Source: Prosapia bicincta
Lineage: Eukaryota > Arthropoda > Insecta > Hemiptera > Cercopidae
Reading direction: 5' to 3'
Assembly (NCBI GenBank): GCA_036971475.1
Contig: JBAIZL010000002.1
Span: forward strand, 18,208,567-18,272,566
Length of the DNA: 64,000 nt
Every line of letters starts with the position of its first letter. Position 1 is the first letter of the stretch. Made by a program: the position numbers and the translations under genes. Of the stretch, positions 45,817 through 57,157 are shown one piece after another. The notes below the pieces were generated by a model that worked only from the letters and a program-made list of their open reading frames with translations, did not search any database and was not told the origin of the DNA.

Positions 45817-45912
45817 CTGTGTGCAGAGAGCCTTGCTTGAATGCTGGTAGGTGTATTGGGCCAGATCGTTGTGCATGTGTATATGGGTTCACTGGACGAA
45901 GATGTGAAGCAG
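45817..45912 (+). CDS. fbn: Fibrillin exon: EGF-like domain 3
   Basis: This 96 bp exon lies between ttttctag and gtgagt and is phase 1 to phase 1. It encodes [20 protein letters not shown] and [11 protein letters not shown], a complete six-cysteine EGF without a calcium signature. It precedes the hybrid domain exactly as EGF3 does in vertebrate fibrillins, where EGF2, EGF3 and the first hybrid domain form a ligand-binding region. The next intron (6.3 kb) starts with a copy of the unnamed 450 bp interspersed repeat only 22 bp past the donor, and also contains Tigger remnants and an inverted Penelope pair. Confidence 0.9.
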
Positions 45913-45934
45913 GTGAGTTGAAGTATAAAACAAG

Positions 45935-46418
45935 TAATATAAAAAAAAAGTTTTTAAAGTAAATTCCTGGTAAGGTCAACAAAAAAAAAAATTTTATTTT
46001 AGTTACTTTTTATTAAATAATTACAATTAGTATAAATTAAGTAACATAACCTATGCGTTAAAACAGCTGTTTTACCACATAACCTATAACATAAAGTCAG
46101 CTGTTTTATGAAACCATGTTATCACTTATTTTGAACCAAATGGGACAAGATAACCATATTGCATACCCTGCCCCTTTTGTAGAAAGTTTTTTCGCATATA
46201 AAACTAAAATGAATTATTAAATTTAATTAATGAATTTATTTTTAAAAAACTGTATCAATATCAAGTGTCATCCACTTCAAGTTTTTATTAAATGTATTTC
46301 AACTTGAGTAGATGAATAAAAAGTATTTTTATTAACGATTGAAAATTTCAACAAGATATATATATATATATATATATATATAAGGAGAGTGTGAACTAAT
46401 AGAAGAAATTGAATAAGG
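45935..46418 (-). repeat. Unnamed interspersed repeat, copy H
   Basis: A full-length reverse copy in the fibrillin intron: taacataacctatgcgttaa, ccacataacctataacataa, aaccaaatgggacaagataa, gaacttga-type text, a TA run at 46358-46382, then aggagagtgtgaactaatag. Confidence 0.85.
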
Positions 46419-47319
46419 TTCAATTACTACATTAAAAAAATAAGTGAAATTTTGAGGTAAGTTGCTTAATAGTTAGACTTTGAGAGGGAAAGACTTAGAG
46501 TTTGTAATAGGAGAGAGCGCTTGCGGAGGTTTATTCCACACAAAAAACCGTTTAAATTTAAATTTTTTAAAAAATATTTGGGTGACTTTACAACTAAATA
46601 CTATATAAATACATTGCAAACAATTTCAGAAATCATTATTGTATTATTTTGAATTTCTAAACTCCATATTTCTAAAAATATTTTGAATTGTTGAAACGTC
46701 TAAGCAGTGTATAGGGGAGAGTAGGGGAATGGTGAACACTTGAGGAATTATTTTTGTCACATTTCAATATTTTTCCTGGATGCAAGTTAAATTAGTCCTA
46801 AATAAAATTAATGGTATATACTTCCAAATAAATATTGTGTTTTATGTTTAAATATTAAATAAAATCTTAGAGTGTTCGGTATTGACTTATGTGTCGGGTA
46901 ATGATGAACACGTTATTCACCATATAAAGAACATAGGAAATTGGATAATAACACAAAACCGAATAAATTTTAAACAGTTTGTTATACACATTATTAAAAA
47001 AATTAGAATGTATAATGATATTATCATAATAGGAAACTTGTAAATAATAACATTAAAACATGATCAAATATAAAACAAATGGTTGATGAAAGTTGAAAAA
47101 TTATGATAACCTATCTATTCCTTAAAAGAATATTATTTTACAAAGTTTGTAATAATACAAAGAGATACATATAAAAGTTCTTTCAAACTATCTATTCTAT
47201 CAAAAAATCATACACAAGCCTTTTATTTTAACAGACCTCATAAGTTTGATATTTTACATTCGTTTAAAGTCTTGACAATCACATTAATTTGATATGAGGC
47301 TTGTAGGACAAGCCCATTA
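46419..47319. other. Intronic, no confident feature
   Basis: The text aggggaatggtgaacacttg near 46728 looks like a DNA-transposon end, but I found no partner. Confidence 0.35.
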
Positions 47320-48277
47320 TTTTTCTTACAAATGTCACACATGTACCTTTCTGGGAAGTCACAGCCAGAGCACTCAGCATTCACCCACATCCAGTGCACC
47401 GATATTACATCTCCTGATCGTGACCTTATTCATCACAGACAAAACATTTCTCTTGATTCCTCTCAATATCATCTAATTCGTTATCAGCACATAAATCAAT
47501 TTCACTCATACGTTCTTTGGATGTTGATTCAAATTCTTTCAGTAGATTTCTCTTTGCTTTTTGTTGAGCTTTCACTAATATTTTGCCTTTTCCTTTATTG
47601 TTATTTTTTCGATACAACTGTGGTTCTTTTTTCTAATTGATGTTTTTTTACACATTCAGTGGCCGCCTCAAGTGCTTTCTTACCCCATTTAGCTTTATCA
47701 GTTGTACTTCTGCGGTTACTTGGCATCTGAATCAATAAAATGTCTGTGCAGTATTGTAAAAAGTTGGCTTTAAAGAGAGGAGAATACCGAACACATGGCG
47801 TTTGTCATTACCTGAAACTTAACCTTTTGTGTTCTTGTGGACTATTAGTGGGAAGGGCTTTAAAATTCAATCCGGTCTCATCCGCATTATACATTTGCTG
47901 GGGTGAATAATTTTCAGACGAAATCAAATCTGTGAATTCGTCTACATATTCTTTTGCAACAAGATTATGAGCTCTCACTGCTTACCGCTAGTTGTCTAAT
48001 TCCTTGCCTTCTCCAAGTAAAATACGGTCTTGTCAATTTTTTTATTCATAGACCGTTTTGCATGATGGCGTTGTTCCAGACTTTTCACTTGTAGCACTGC
48101 AAAACTTTTTAGTTTTTTATACAGAAATATGTAATGAATGCTCTAATATTGTTTGTTAATAAAAAACGCTATTCCGTTAAATGTAAAATACACGGCAAAT
48201 CCGAAATCTGAACTTTTTCGACAAATCCGAACAGGCTATAGCCCCAATTAGTTCGGATTTAAGGGGTTCTACTGTAT
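47320..48277 (-). pseudogene. pogo/Tigger transposase remnants
   Basis: From the right on the minus strand: AHNLVAKEYVDEFTDLISSE, then QQMYNADETGLNFKALPTNS. NADETGL is the catalytic-aspartate block of Tigger/jerky DDE_1 transposases. After a break comes MPSNRRSTTDKAKWGKKALE, like an N-terminal psq-type start. Then follow KAQQKAKRNLLKEF, DLCADNELDD and NQEKCFVCDE, and after a stop ECSGCDFPERYMCDICKK, the C-terminal zinc-binding tail seen in insect pogo transposases. The order is scrambled and stops intervene, so at least two decayed copies or a rearranged one are present. The right end ggatttaaggggttctactg (48256-48276) looks like a Tigger terminal repeat. Confidence 0.7.
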
Positions 48278-49362
48278 ACTCTGCCTCATTATTGCACAAA
48301 CAGGGTATAGTTGCCCTATAGCGGACCCTTGTGTATGCACGCTTAATGATTTAGGTGACCTTGGACTAATACAGTGGCTGACCCCATTTCTAGACTTGAC
48401 TCGTGTTTTTTGATAATACATATCACATCAATTATTCTCTATTATATATGTGCAATTTCATTTCTGTATTCACTGAGTGCAATATTGTACAGTGATGAAT
48501 AGAAAAACTTATAGTGTTAAGTGATTGTTAAAGCTACAATCATAGAGCAGTTAAAAAAAAAAAAACTTGTAATAAACAACTGATCAAACTATATAACACT
48601 GGGTCATCAACTATTTCTCTCATAAAAAAGACAATTCGTCACTTTTGAATAAAGATGGACCAGTTCCTAACATTTTTTATTCTGATTTTGATTCTAAATT
48701 TTGTGTTCTAGTTCTTGATTTTCAAGTCGATTTTTTATTCTTTTAAGTTATATAGGCCTACATAATATTTTCTAATAATGAATTTAGTTAACATCACAGT
48801 CATAAGGTGAAGCCTTTTGAAAGGTTTGTTTTAATATAATAATTTTCACAAACTGTTCAACCTTGATTGATGAATAGGAATTTCTGAAAACATGACCAAC
48901 ATATCGGATAAAGGTGACTAATAAAAAACGGTCCAGAAATGCTTCCAATTGTCTTTGTTGTTGCGTAATAAATAATGATAATAATTTCATGATCTCAAAT
49001 AGGCATTCACTTATTTCGTTTAATTTATTCAAAGCAATTAGTAAATAAATAAGACATAGTTGATGAATAATTATCTTTCCAATAAACTATACTTCACATG
49101 TATTAAAAAAAAAAAAATCAGAATCAGCCCATCCCTACTTTTGAACTTTGAGTCGGTTTTAAACAAATGGTATATAGTGGCACAACCATAAAATGGATAG
49201 AGTGGTAGCTAGAATGGATCATTTTCTGTACCTAATGGCTTCATGTATGTTACTCCATATTACTTATTTCAATCAAATTCTCACTTCTGGATACCTGGAT
49301 CATGTCTAGCGATCATTATTTCAATATTTGTTGATTCCATCTTCACATGAGCTACTAGTTAT
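48278..49362. other. Intronic, no feature seen
   Basis: AT-rich sequence. A 10-A run at 48551 and another near 49107. No gene recognised. Confidence 0.4.
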
Positions 49363-49422
49363 CACTAAACACATTTTAAATGTTTACAAAACTTGTCTAT
49401 AGTAGCACTTACTTATGTTTGT

Positions 49423-49464
49423 TGAGGATGGCCATTTCGGGAGAAGTGTCCCATTGTCAACTCA
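49423..49464 (-). ncRNA. Variant hammerhead motif (family B, left copy)
   Basis: On the minus strand: stem I TGAG with CTCA, box 1 TTGACAA, one U, stem II GGGA with TCCC, GAAA, stem III TGGCCA (self-complementary), triplet AUC. It differs from 51982-52023 at the stem III ends (T..A for C..G), which keeps pairing. Confidence 0.5.
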
Positions 49465-49572
49465 GACCGTAACTGATCTAAAGGTTTACGTAGGTTAAGG
49501 TGTTAGGGTGGGGGTGGGATATTATGGCGGTGTGGGTGTATTTTGTGAGTATTAGGAGTTATAATGTCAAAG

Positions 49573-50550
49573 TTATAATGTGCTAGTTGTAATGTAATTG
49601 TGTATTGAGTATGTGTGTAGGGTGTAGTTCGAAGTGTCTGTATATTTCGTATTGTTCGATTGTGTAGCGTTGGTATTTCTGTGTTGTTTATGAAGAATTT
49701 GTAAGTTAGATGTTATGCCTATGTAGTCATGTTTTGTGGAGTTGAGATGATCGGCGAAGTTTGATTGGTAGTTATTGTTCTTAGTGCTTTTATATGTTCT
49801 TGGTAACGTGTGTAGAATGACCTCTCTGTCTGGCCTATGTAAAAACTGGGGCACAAACTGCAAGTTAGTTTTTAAACTCCAGTGGCGTTGTAAATGTCGT
49901 CAATTTTGTTGTTGGGTTTAAATTGTTTATTGAGAGTGTTGTGTGTGGAGTAAGCTATTTTGTAGTTGTATTTTTGTAGTGTGTTGGTTAGATTGTGGGT
50001 TTTGGATGGTCTGTATGATATTGATATGTATTTTATGGGATTGGCCTGTTGTGTGTTTGTATTTGAATTGTTAGGTTTATTTTTTGGCGGTTGTATAATT
50101 TGTCAATCATGGTTGGGTTGTATCCGTTAGTTTGTGCTATATGTTTTATCGTGTTTAACTCCTGGTATTGTTCTTCTTTGTCTAGCGGTGTTTTAAGCAG
50201 GCGATATATCATGGTGTTGTAAGCAGCTAGTTTATGTTGTGTGGGTGGTTTGAGGAACTGTGAATAGTTGTATTGGTACTAGTGGTTTTTCAGTATATGT
50301 TGAATTTATGTGTATGTTTGTCTGTTCCTTTAATTGTGAGGTCCAGGACGTTGAGAGAGTTTTGTTGTTCTGTTTCGATGGTGTATGTTAGTTTTGGGTG
50401 TATGGAATTTAGGTGTTTTAGAAATATGTGTTCTGTGGGTGTGTTACCTTTGTATAATGTTGTTATGATATTGTCGTAGATTCGTATCTGTACCAGTAAA
50501 TTATGTTATCTGAGTATATATTGTTGTTAAAATGTGGTTTTGTTCAATAT
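49573..50550 (-). pseudogene. PLE family B, left copy: RT C-terminal end and GIY-YIG
   Basis: From the right: text matching YWYRYVDD-type RT, then the thumb region, then the endonuclease, whose YIG block is broken into frames (one reads FVPQFLHRPDREV, the correct one CPSFYIGQT-like). It then continues NNYQSNFADHLNSTKHDYIG. Several frameshifts are present. It is inactive. Confidence 0.75.
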
Positions 50551-50620
50551 GGTGTAAGACAAAACTATCCTAAACCATATAAAATTTAATAATCATTGTA
50601 GCATTAAAAATAGCCTAAAT

Positions 50621-51967
50621 CTAATAGACAAAATAAAAAATGTAAATATCCCACACAATTCCTTTTTTAGTCTCTTTTGATATATCAAATCTATATACAA
50701 ACATCCCCATTCCAGAAACCATCATCATCCTCAAAAACATGCTTATAGACACAAATACACCACATACACACATTGACGAAATCATCCACCTCACAAGATT
50801 AATCACATCTTAAAATTACTTCACCTACAATAACACATTCTACAACCAAAATGATGACCTACCTATGGGCTCCTCATTCTAGCATCTTAGCAGAAATATT
50901 CATACACCATATTGAACAAAACCACATTTTACACAACAATAAATACTCAGATAACATAATTTACTGGTATAGATACATATCTACGACAATATCATAATAA
51001 CATTATACAAAGGTAACACACCCAGAGTACACATATTTCTAAAACACCTTAATTCCATACATCCAAAACTAGCATACACCATTGAAACAGAACAACAAAA
51101 CTCTCGCAACTACAATTAAACGAACAGACAAACAAACACATAAATTCAACATATGCCGAAAACCCACTAGTACCAATACGACCATTCATAGTTCCTCAAA
51201 CCGCCCACACCAACATAAACTAGCTGCCCTCAACACCATGATATCGCCTGCTTAAAACACTGCTAAACAAAGAAGAACACTACCAGGAGTTAAACACCAT
51301 AAAACATATAGCACAAACTAACGGATACAACCCAACCATGATTGACAAATTGTACAACCGCCTAAAATATAAACCTAAAAACCCATATACAAACACACAA
51401 CAGGACAATCCCATAAAGTACATATCAATATCATATATATCATCCAAAACCCACAATATAACCAACACTCTACGAAAATACAACTACAAAATAGCTTACT
51501 CCATACACAACATTCTCAATAAACAATTTAAACCCAACAACAAAATCGACGACATTTACAACGCCACTGGAGTTTAAAAACTAACTTGCAGTTTGTGCCC
51601 CAGTTTTTACATAGGCCAGACAGGGAGGTCTTTCTACACACGTTACCAAGAACATATAAAAGCACTAAAAAGCAATAACTACCAATCAAACTTCGCCGAT
51701 CATCTCAACTCCACAAAACATGACTACATAGGCATTCTAACCTACAAATTCTTCATAAACAACACAGAAATACCAACGCTACACAACCGAACAATACGAA
51801 ATATACAGACACTTCGAACTACACCCTACACACTTACTCAATACACAATTACATTACAACTAGCACATTATAACTTTGACATTATAACTCCTAATACTCA
51901 CAAAATACACCCACACCACCATAATATCCCACCCCCACCCCAACACCCTAACCTACGTAAACCTTGA
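50621..51967 (+). pseudogene. PLE family B, right copy: RT and GIY-YIG
   Basis: RT pieces lie from about 50690 (NLYTNIP-like, LPMGS) through a damaged YWYRY-DD block at 50965-51000, which has lost the intact YVDD. The frame is long from 51338: MIDKLYNRLKYKPKNPYTNT, then NKQFKPNNKIDDIYNATGV and a stop. Next comes KLTCSLCPSFYIGQTGRSFY (GIY-YIG with a CxxC), TRYQEHIKALKSNNYQSNF and ADHLNSTKHDYIGI. The tail ends NPLRKP-like at 51967. The domain order is that of a PLE. Multiple stops make it inactive. Confidence 0.82.
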
Positions 51968-51981
51968 GATCAGTTACGGTC

Positions 51982-52023
51982 TGAGTTGATAATGGGACAC
52001 ATCTCCCGAAACGGCCGTCCTCA
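51982..52023 (+). ncRNA. Variant hammerhead motif (family B, right copy)
   Basis: Stem I TGAG (51982-51985) with CTCA (52020-52023). Box 1 TTGATAA (51986-51992). Extra T 51993. Stem II GGGA with TCCC around CACATC. GAAA 52008-52011. Stem III CGGCCG. Cleavage triplet GUC. Relative to CTGANGA, C3 is U and G8 is A. Confidence 0.5.
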
Positions 52024-52195
52024 ACAAACATAAGTAAGTGCTACTATATTCAACTTTATAAACATTTAAAAGTGTTTAGTCATTAATTTCAATAAAAAAA
52101 AAATTTATTGTACTTTATACATCAACTTTCTAGTTTGTGTTTGATGTCAACTGAAGAAAACAGTATAATAAAAGATATTATTTCATTTGTTGCAG

Positions 52196-52390
52196 ATTAC
52201 AGAACCGGCCCTTGCTTTACAAAAGTCATAAACGATATGTGTCAAGGTCAGTTACCAGGTGTTGTGTGTACAAAACAGTTGTGCTGTGCGACTGTTGGCC
52301 AAGCATGGGGACATCCCTGTGAGAAGTGCCCTTCACAGCTGGCATGTGATGAGGGTTATCTTAAGAATATACACAGTGGCCAGTGCGTTG
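52196..52390 (+). CDS. fbn: Fibrillin exon: first hybrid domain
   Basis: This 195 bp exon lies between gttgcag and gtaagt and encodes 65 residues beginning [19 protein letters not shown] and ending NIHSGQCV. I count nine cysteines, including one CC pair ([15 protein letters not shown]). Nine cysteines with a doublet fit the fibrillin hybrid domain. TGF-beta-binding (TB) domains have eight cysteines with a CCC triplet. In vertebrates the first hybrid domain carries an unpaired cysteine and helps bind LTBP and form multimers. Apart from the three splice-shared bases the exon is one module. It is the best-conserved stretch in the window. Confidence 0.93.
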
Positions 52391-52437
52391 GTAAGTTAAA
52401 TTGGGTATTGTTGATAATACTATAGATTTTGTGTGTA

Positions 52438-53364
52438 TAGTAGTCCCTCGTTATTCCCGGGCTCAGTATTCACAGTTAGCAAAATTACAGAATATCCCGT
52501 TAATATATATCGTATTTTTTTTAAAAAAAAGGTAGTGTAGTTACTGAGCAGCTTGTAGCATGTGATCTCATTTTATTTATTTTTTATAGTACTGTAGTTA
52601 CTTATCGCAAAGAAATCTGTTTATTCTCCAAACATCCGTTATACTGTACCCTACTAGGCCAACTACTTAAAAAATAGGCATTCCTTATTTATAACAAGTG
52701 ACGCTATTGTCACTGACAAATAAGGATGAGGCAATCTGGTGCCCACATCCAACTCCACACATAAGTTTAGCATCACTTCTGTTTACTTACTGTTAATTTA
52801 ATAGTTTTTGAAATCCAAACATCGGTGAAAATGCTGAAGCTCGGCGCCATAGGTTATTGTTGGAAATTTTGAAAAACTACCAAATTCGACGATATCCACG
52901 AGAAATTAATTTTTTTTACCTTGGAAAGTTACTTTTTTTCAATTTAAAGTAGGGTAAAAAATATTGCTCAGAAGGTAGAATATCGTATGGTGCCGAGCTA
53001 CTGCATTTCAACCCAAACATCAATAATCGTTTCCAGCAGCTGTAACTGATTCAGATTTTGCTTTCCCATCAGTTATTGATCGGGTCTCGCATTCGATTGT
53101 CGTGTCTGCTAGTTTTGAAAACGTTATGTCTACTTGTGTAATCGTTTATTTCAGATTGAAGGAAAATGTAAATAAAGAATATGAATATATATGTAATTAT
53201 CTAGTACATAAATATTCTGTGCTGTATTATAAGTATACAGTACAGATGTAATTATTATTGATATTTTTTATGTGGAATGTAATCCTTCCCTTTCCATATA
53301 TAATTGGTTTCAGTATTCACGGTAAGTTTGGGGAACGTAATCCCCGTGAATAACCCCTATACTG
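52438..53364. mobile_element. Tigger-like non-autonomous element (~930 bp)
   Basis: The left end tagtagtccctcgttattcc and right end tgaataacccctatactg are inverted with gaps and flanked by TA. Inside, cagtattcac is also inverted. No transposase recognised. It begins 48 bp past the hybrid-domain exon donor. Confidence 0.65.
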
Positions 53365-53872
53365 TATTATAATTCGACAGGTTTGGCCCCGCAGGGGAGG
53401 TGCGGACTAGCCGCACCTAATAAGAGGGGTTTGGCATCCCTCGCGGTACCCCAACCAAACATATACACTACTAACAACACGAACTCCACAAATATACACT
53501 AAAACACTTTCTACAGACACCACATATTCAACAAAATCTCTATACATTTCATCACTTACACCTTCTCTTAGGGATTTTTGACTTGTCAAAACCGTTGTGC
53601 GTTGAGAGTGCTGAAAAGTCCAGAGCTTGACAAACTCTGGTCTGGGGCGCTGATGTGAGCTTGCTCTCTTGAAGACGTAAGCGCGGTTTCTGGTCTACCA
53701 GCTGCTTCGGTTATTGGTCAGGGAGTGTTCGTGGTGCATGGGTGTCGGAGCCTGTGCACAGTATTACGAGTTGTCGACTGATGCCCATCCAGTCGAGTTA
53801 AGGAGAAAAGCGATAGGCGCGATCCTACAACTGTCCTACTTTTAAGGAAGAGACTGCAGCTATTCTAGGCAT

Positions 53873-54485
53873 CATGGCAAAAGACAAGCTGTCATTTCCA
53901 GAGCCCAAAAAACTGCATAGATCGACTCAGCCAAAGCCAGACAGTTAGACATATGCCGCTACACTGACCGCTTCCAAATCGTCGTACCAACTGTGCCGAG
54001 CTGTCAAAGAAGATTGAAGCTCTAAAGAACAAGTGTCTCTGCTTTTGTCCTTAGTCACAAATGGTCCTACTTTGAATTTGATACAACCTGCAGCAACGGA
54101 TCATGATTTACCTCTTGTACTTATCCCTTCCACTGGGGGGATTGGAGCACGAAATAAGTCATTAAGTGAGCTTTATGTTTCTGTACAGAAGACATTGTCA
54201 ACGGGTAATAAACCTTCTGTGCAGAAGACTTTGGAAAAAACCAAACCACGTAGACCAGTGTTACATCAGACCACATCGCCACCGTCACTACCGGGTATTA
54301 AAAAAAATGTTAACAAAGGAGGGAATGTAAAAACCACCCCTCCTAAACCCAAAACTTCCTCAGATTCCATCCCTGAACGGGTAAATATGGAATCTGAGAA
54401 ATGTAAGCCTGAGACGTCTAAAAACGTCCCAGGCATGAAAGGAGAAAGTACCAATGGGTGTCAAATAAATCCTTTGCTAAGCTAA
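53873..54485 (+). pseudogene. LINE ORF1 remnant
   Basis: MAKDKLSFPEPKKLHRSTQP then a stop, TYAATLTASKSSYQL, another stop, and an open stretch from 54033 rich in P, K, S and T (KTKPRRPVLHQTTSPPSLPG). It ends LLS at 54485, four bases before the next frame. There is no CCHC knuckle, so the nucleic-acid-binding part has probably been lost. Assignment as ORF1 rests on its position. Confidence 0.55.
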
Positions 54486-54488
54486 TAA

Positions 54489-55420
54489 ATGCCTTTTCTT
54501 AGCAAGTCAGTGATACAGTGGAACATAAACAGCGTTAGGAGTCACATCGAAGATATAAAGGTACTCATGCGAGATGTATACCCAATGTTCGTCTGTCTAC
54601 AAGAGACACATCTCCATGAATCGCAAAACTTTCATGTAAGAGATTATTCAGTTTTTGGAGCCGACTTCGTTACACAAGATCGAGCAAGAGGTGGCGTGGC
54701 CATACTTGCCCGTGACTGTATTGATGCGGTGTCTATGAACTTAATAATCCCCCTTTGCAAGCAGTAGCTATTCAAGCAGCTGTCCCATATAAGTTCACTA
54801 TATGTTCTGTATATTTGCCACCAAACGACACAATCCGACACAGAGACTTAGTAGATTTAATAAACCAGTTACCAACTCCGTTCTTATTAGTAGGGGATTT
54901 TAATGCCCACCATTTGTCTTGGGGTTCCCCGAGTGTCAACTCTCGTGGACAACTTGTGGAGAGTATAAAAACGGAACTGGATTTATGTCTGCTAAATGAC
55001 GGTTCGCCTACTCATTTGGTAGCATCTATTGGTGGATGGACAGCTGTTGACCTATCGATCTGCAGTCCTCATTTAGCTACTATATGTACATGGTCAGTGC
55101 TTAATGACATGTATGGAAGCGACCATATGTCAGTTAAGATTAATTTATGTGATTCCTTACCCTGTTACGCTCCACATCCCCTTTGGATTTTACGAAAAGC
55201 CAACTGGAACGCCTACTCGAATTACCTTGTATCACTTGACATAGATTATCTGACACCCATTGATACAATTGTTTACAATTTTACTAAGACTATTTTGAAT
55301 GCCTCTGAAAAGACTTGTCCTAAATCATCTGTGTATGCACGCCGTCCACCTGAACCGTGGTGGAATGATAAATGCACAGAAATCCTCCGTTTACAACGAA
55401 GAGCTCTTAGGAGATTTTAG
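54489..55420 (+). pseudogene. LINE AP-type endonuclease
   Basis: Starts VIQWNINSVRSHIEDIKVLM, then VCLQETHLH (catalytic E), DRARGGVAILARD, a frameshift near 54760, then FTICSVYLPPNDTIRHRDL, LLVGDFNAHHLSWGS (GDFNAHH), TAVDLSICS and YGSDHMSVKI (SDH). These are the exonuclease-endonuclease-phosphatase motifs in order. It is followed by PEPWWNDKCTEILRLQRRAL, a typical start of the region leading to the RT, and a stop at 55420. One frameshift otherwise separates two intact halves. Confidence 0.85.
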
Positions 55421-55422
55421 CG

Positions 55423-55800
55423 ACACCCAACAAATGGAAACCTTCAGGAATATAAAATACTCCATGCGGAAGCACGTAGGCTATTTAGGCTGAGTAGAAA
55501 GAACTCTTGGGAACAGTACAGTAGCACAATTAGACGATCAACTCCGTCCTCCACAGTATGGAGGAAACTAAGATCAGTTTGTGGTAATTCCATTCCGTTG
55601 CCAGCCATTGCGCTGAAGCAACCTAATGGAAGATTAATCACAAACATTGATGACACTGCTAATGTACTTGGAACATCATTTTCGAACTTTTCTGCTACTA
55701 CAGCCTATAACAGATTATTCCAGATGTATAAACTGAAGGAAGAAGCAATACCGTTTACTGTTGGGTTGTCTGGGGACTCTCCTTTGACACTCCTTTCTCT
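55423..55800 (+). pseudogene. LINE region between endonuclease and RT, ending at deletion
   Basis: Continues the protein in another frame: LHAEARRLFRLSRKNSWEQY, RKLRSVCGNSIPLPA, LGTSFSNFSATTAYN. It then jumps near 55750 to GDSPLTLLSL and a stop. No LPIxK, FADD or other RT motif follows. About 450 residues of RT are missing. Confidence 0.7.
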
Positions 55801-55815
55801 ATAGGGGAACACCTT

Positions 55816-56445
55816 TTGTGTTCTGATGCTAAAAGTGCTCTTCAGGCTCTTCAGGATGTTTTCTCTGTTAACCCTTTAGTTGGGGACATTTTGTGTACTG
55901 AACACAGGCTTCAATTGCGGCGTGTAGGGGTAACATTCTGTCGGGTTCCTGGACACTCCGGAATACTCAGAAACCTAAAAGCAGATGAAGCGGCGAAGTA
56001 TGTTACAAGTTTGGTGCCTATTACTCAACGAGTTATGGCAACTGATTTTGTGTGTTTCACGAAACATTTATTGCTCGCTGCTTGGAATGACGAATGGCAT
56101 ACCGTGATTCAGAATAAGCTGAGGGAAATGAAAGATACTGTCCGTCCATGGAGGTCTTCTATTCGTTCAAAACGAAGGGAGGAAGTGGTAGTTACACGCT
56201 TTCGCGTTGGCCGCTCTTTTACAACTCATGGATATTTGATAAATCGTGAAGATCCACCAATATGTCAGTATTGTGGAGATATCTTCACAATGAGACATAT
56301 TTTGGTTGATTGTATTGGAGTAACTAACATTCGTGCCCTTTTTAGCTTAAAAGGTAGTTTAAAGGTGGTGCTAAGGGACGATGCCTCGGCCATTGACCGA
56401 GTGATCGCCTTCTTGCACCACTTGAAAATATTTTTAAAAATTTAA
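55816..56445 (+). pseudogene. LINE RNase H C-terminal part and zinc knuckle
   Basis: CSDAKSALQALQDVF (SD, third RNase H block), VGVTFCRVPGHSGILRNLKA then DEAAKYV (GH-GI-N--AD-AA, the last catalytic block) and VTRFRVGRSFTTHGYLINRE. CQYCGDIFTMRHILVDC follows, the CxxC-H-C knuckle that closes many I/Jockey ORF2 proteins. The first RNase H block (DGS) is gone with the RT. The frame runs unbroken for 209 codons. Confidence 0.85.
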
Positions 56446-56460
56446 TATTTAAAATATATT

Positions 56461-57140
56461 TTTTTTTATTTATACATATATTTCTTTGTGTTTTTTTTCA
56501 ATTTATTTAAATTTAATATATTTTATGTTCTTGTTATTGTGTTATTAAGACTTATTTATTGGTAAATTGTTACCTATTATTATGTTTATAATATTGTTAT
56601 CATTCATTTATTTGTTATACTGTTCGTTGTTGTTATTTTGATATTTATTGTTTTATATTATTTATTGTTATTTATTGTTGTTTTTCCATTTTGTTATATA
56701 TTTATTGTTACATATAAACATTTTATGTTATTACTATTATGTTCAGGTTATGTTTGTTTTGTGTATTTTGTTTTATTTATTGATGTCTTATCAAAAATAT
56801 TGCCATGTTTGTCTACCTTTTTTAATTGGCGATGATAACCACGGTTGGTTTTTTGCCAGGGAAAAAAAATTACAGATTTGGTCAAAAACAGTAGAGCACT
56901 TTCTATAATTCTATTTCAGGGTAAAATTGGTTAAATTGTGTTATTACAATTTTTAATATAACAGAAGGTTTGATTTAATGAAATTGGTGACAGATATAGC
57001 GTATTGCAAATAATAGCTTATATTTTAATAATATAACTGTAAGGTGTTATTGATATTTGTGTTCATTAAAATAACAAAGTCATCAAGTAGTATCTGAATT
57101 ATAGTTAAACTCTGTTAAAAATGATTCACTAAGTTATATA
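56461..57140. other. T-rich sequence after the LINE
   Basis: Low-complexity TTA/TTG-rich sequence, partly the LINE 3' region. Nothing else recognised. Confidence 0.4.
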
Positions 57141-57157
57141 AATATATATATATGTGA

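Larger units (their letters stand above)
49363..52080. mobile_element. Head-to-head pair of PLE family B copies
   Basis: The left copy (49363-50550) reads on the minus strand and the right copy (50560-52080) on the plus strand. The outer ends match: cactaaacac, tatagtagcacttacttatg and aacaaacataagtaagtgct. The right copy starts further upstream in the RT than the left, so the junction is asymmetric. Both copies end in a ribozyme-like motif of the variant U3/A8 type. Confidence 0.85.
53381..56460 (+). mobile_element. I-like LINE with internal deletion of the RT
   Basis: A GC-richer 5' region (53381-53870), an ORF1 remnant, an AP-type endonuclease, then RNase H and a zinc knuckle, with the reverse transcriptase missing. 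RNase H after endonuclease and RT is typical of the I group. The 3' end is T-rich with no clear poly(A). It lies in the intron after the hybrid domain, in the sense orientation. Confidence 0.8.
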
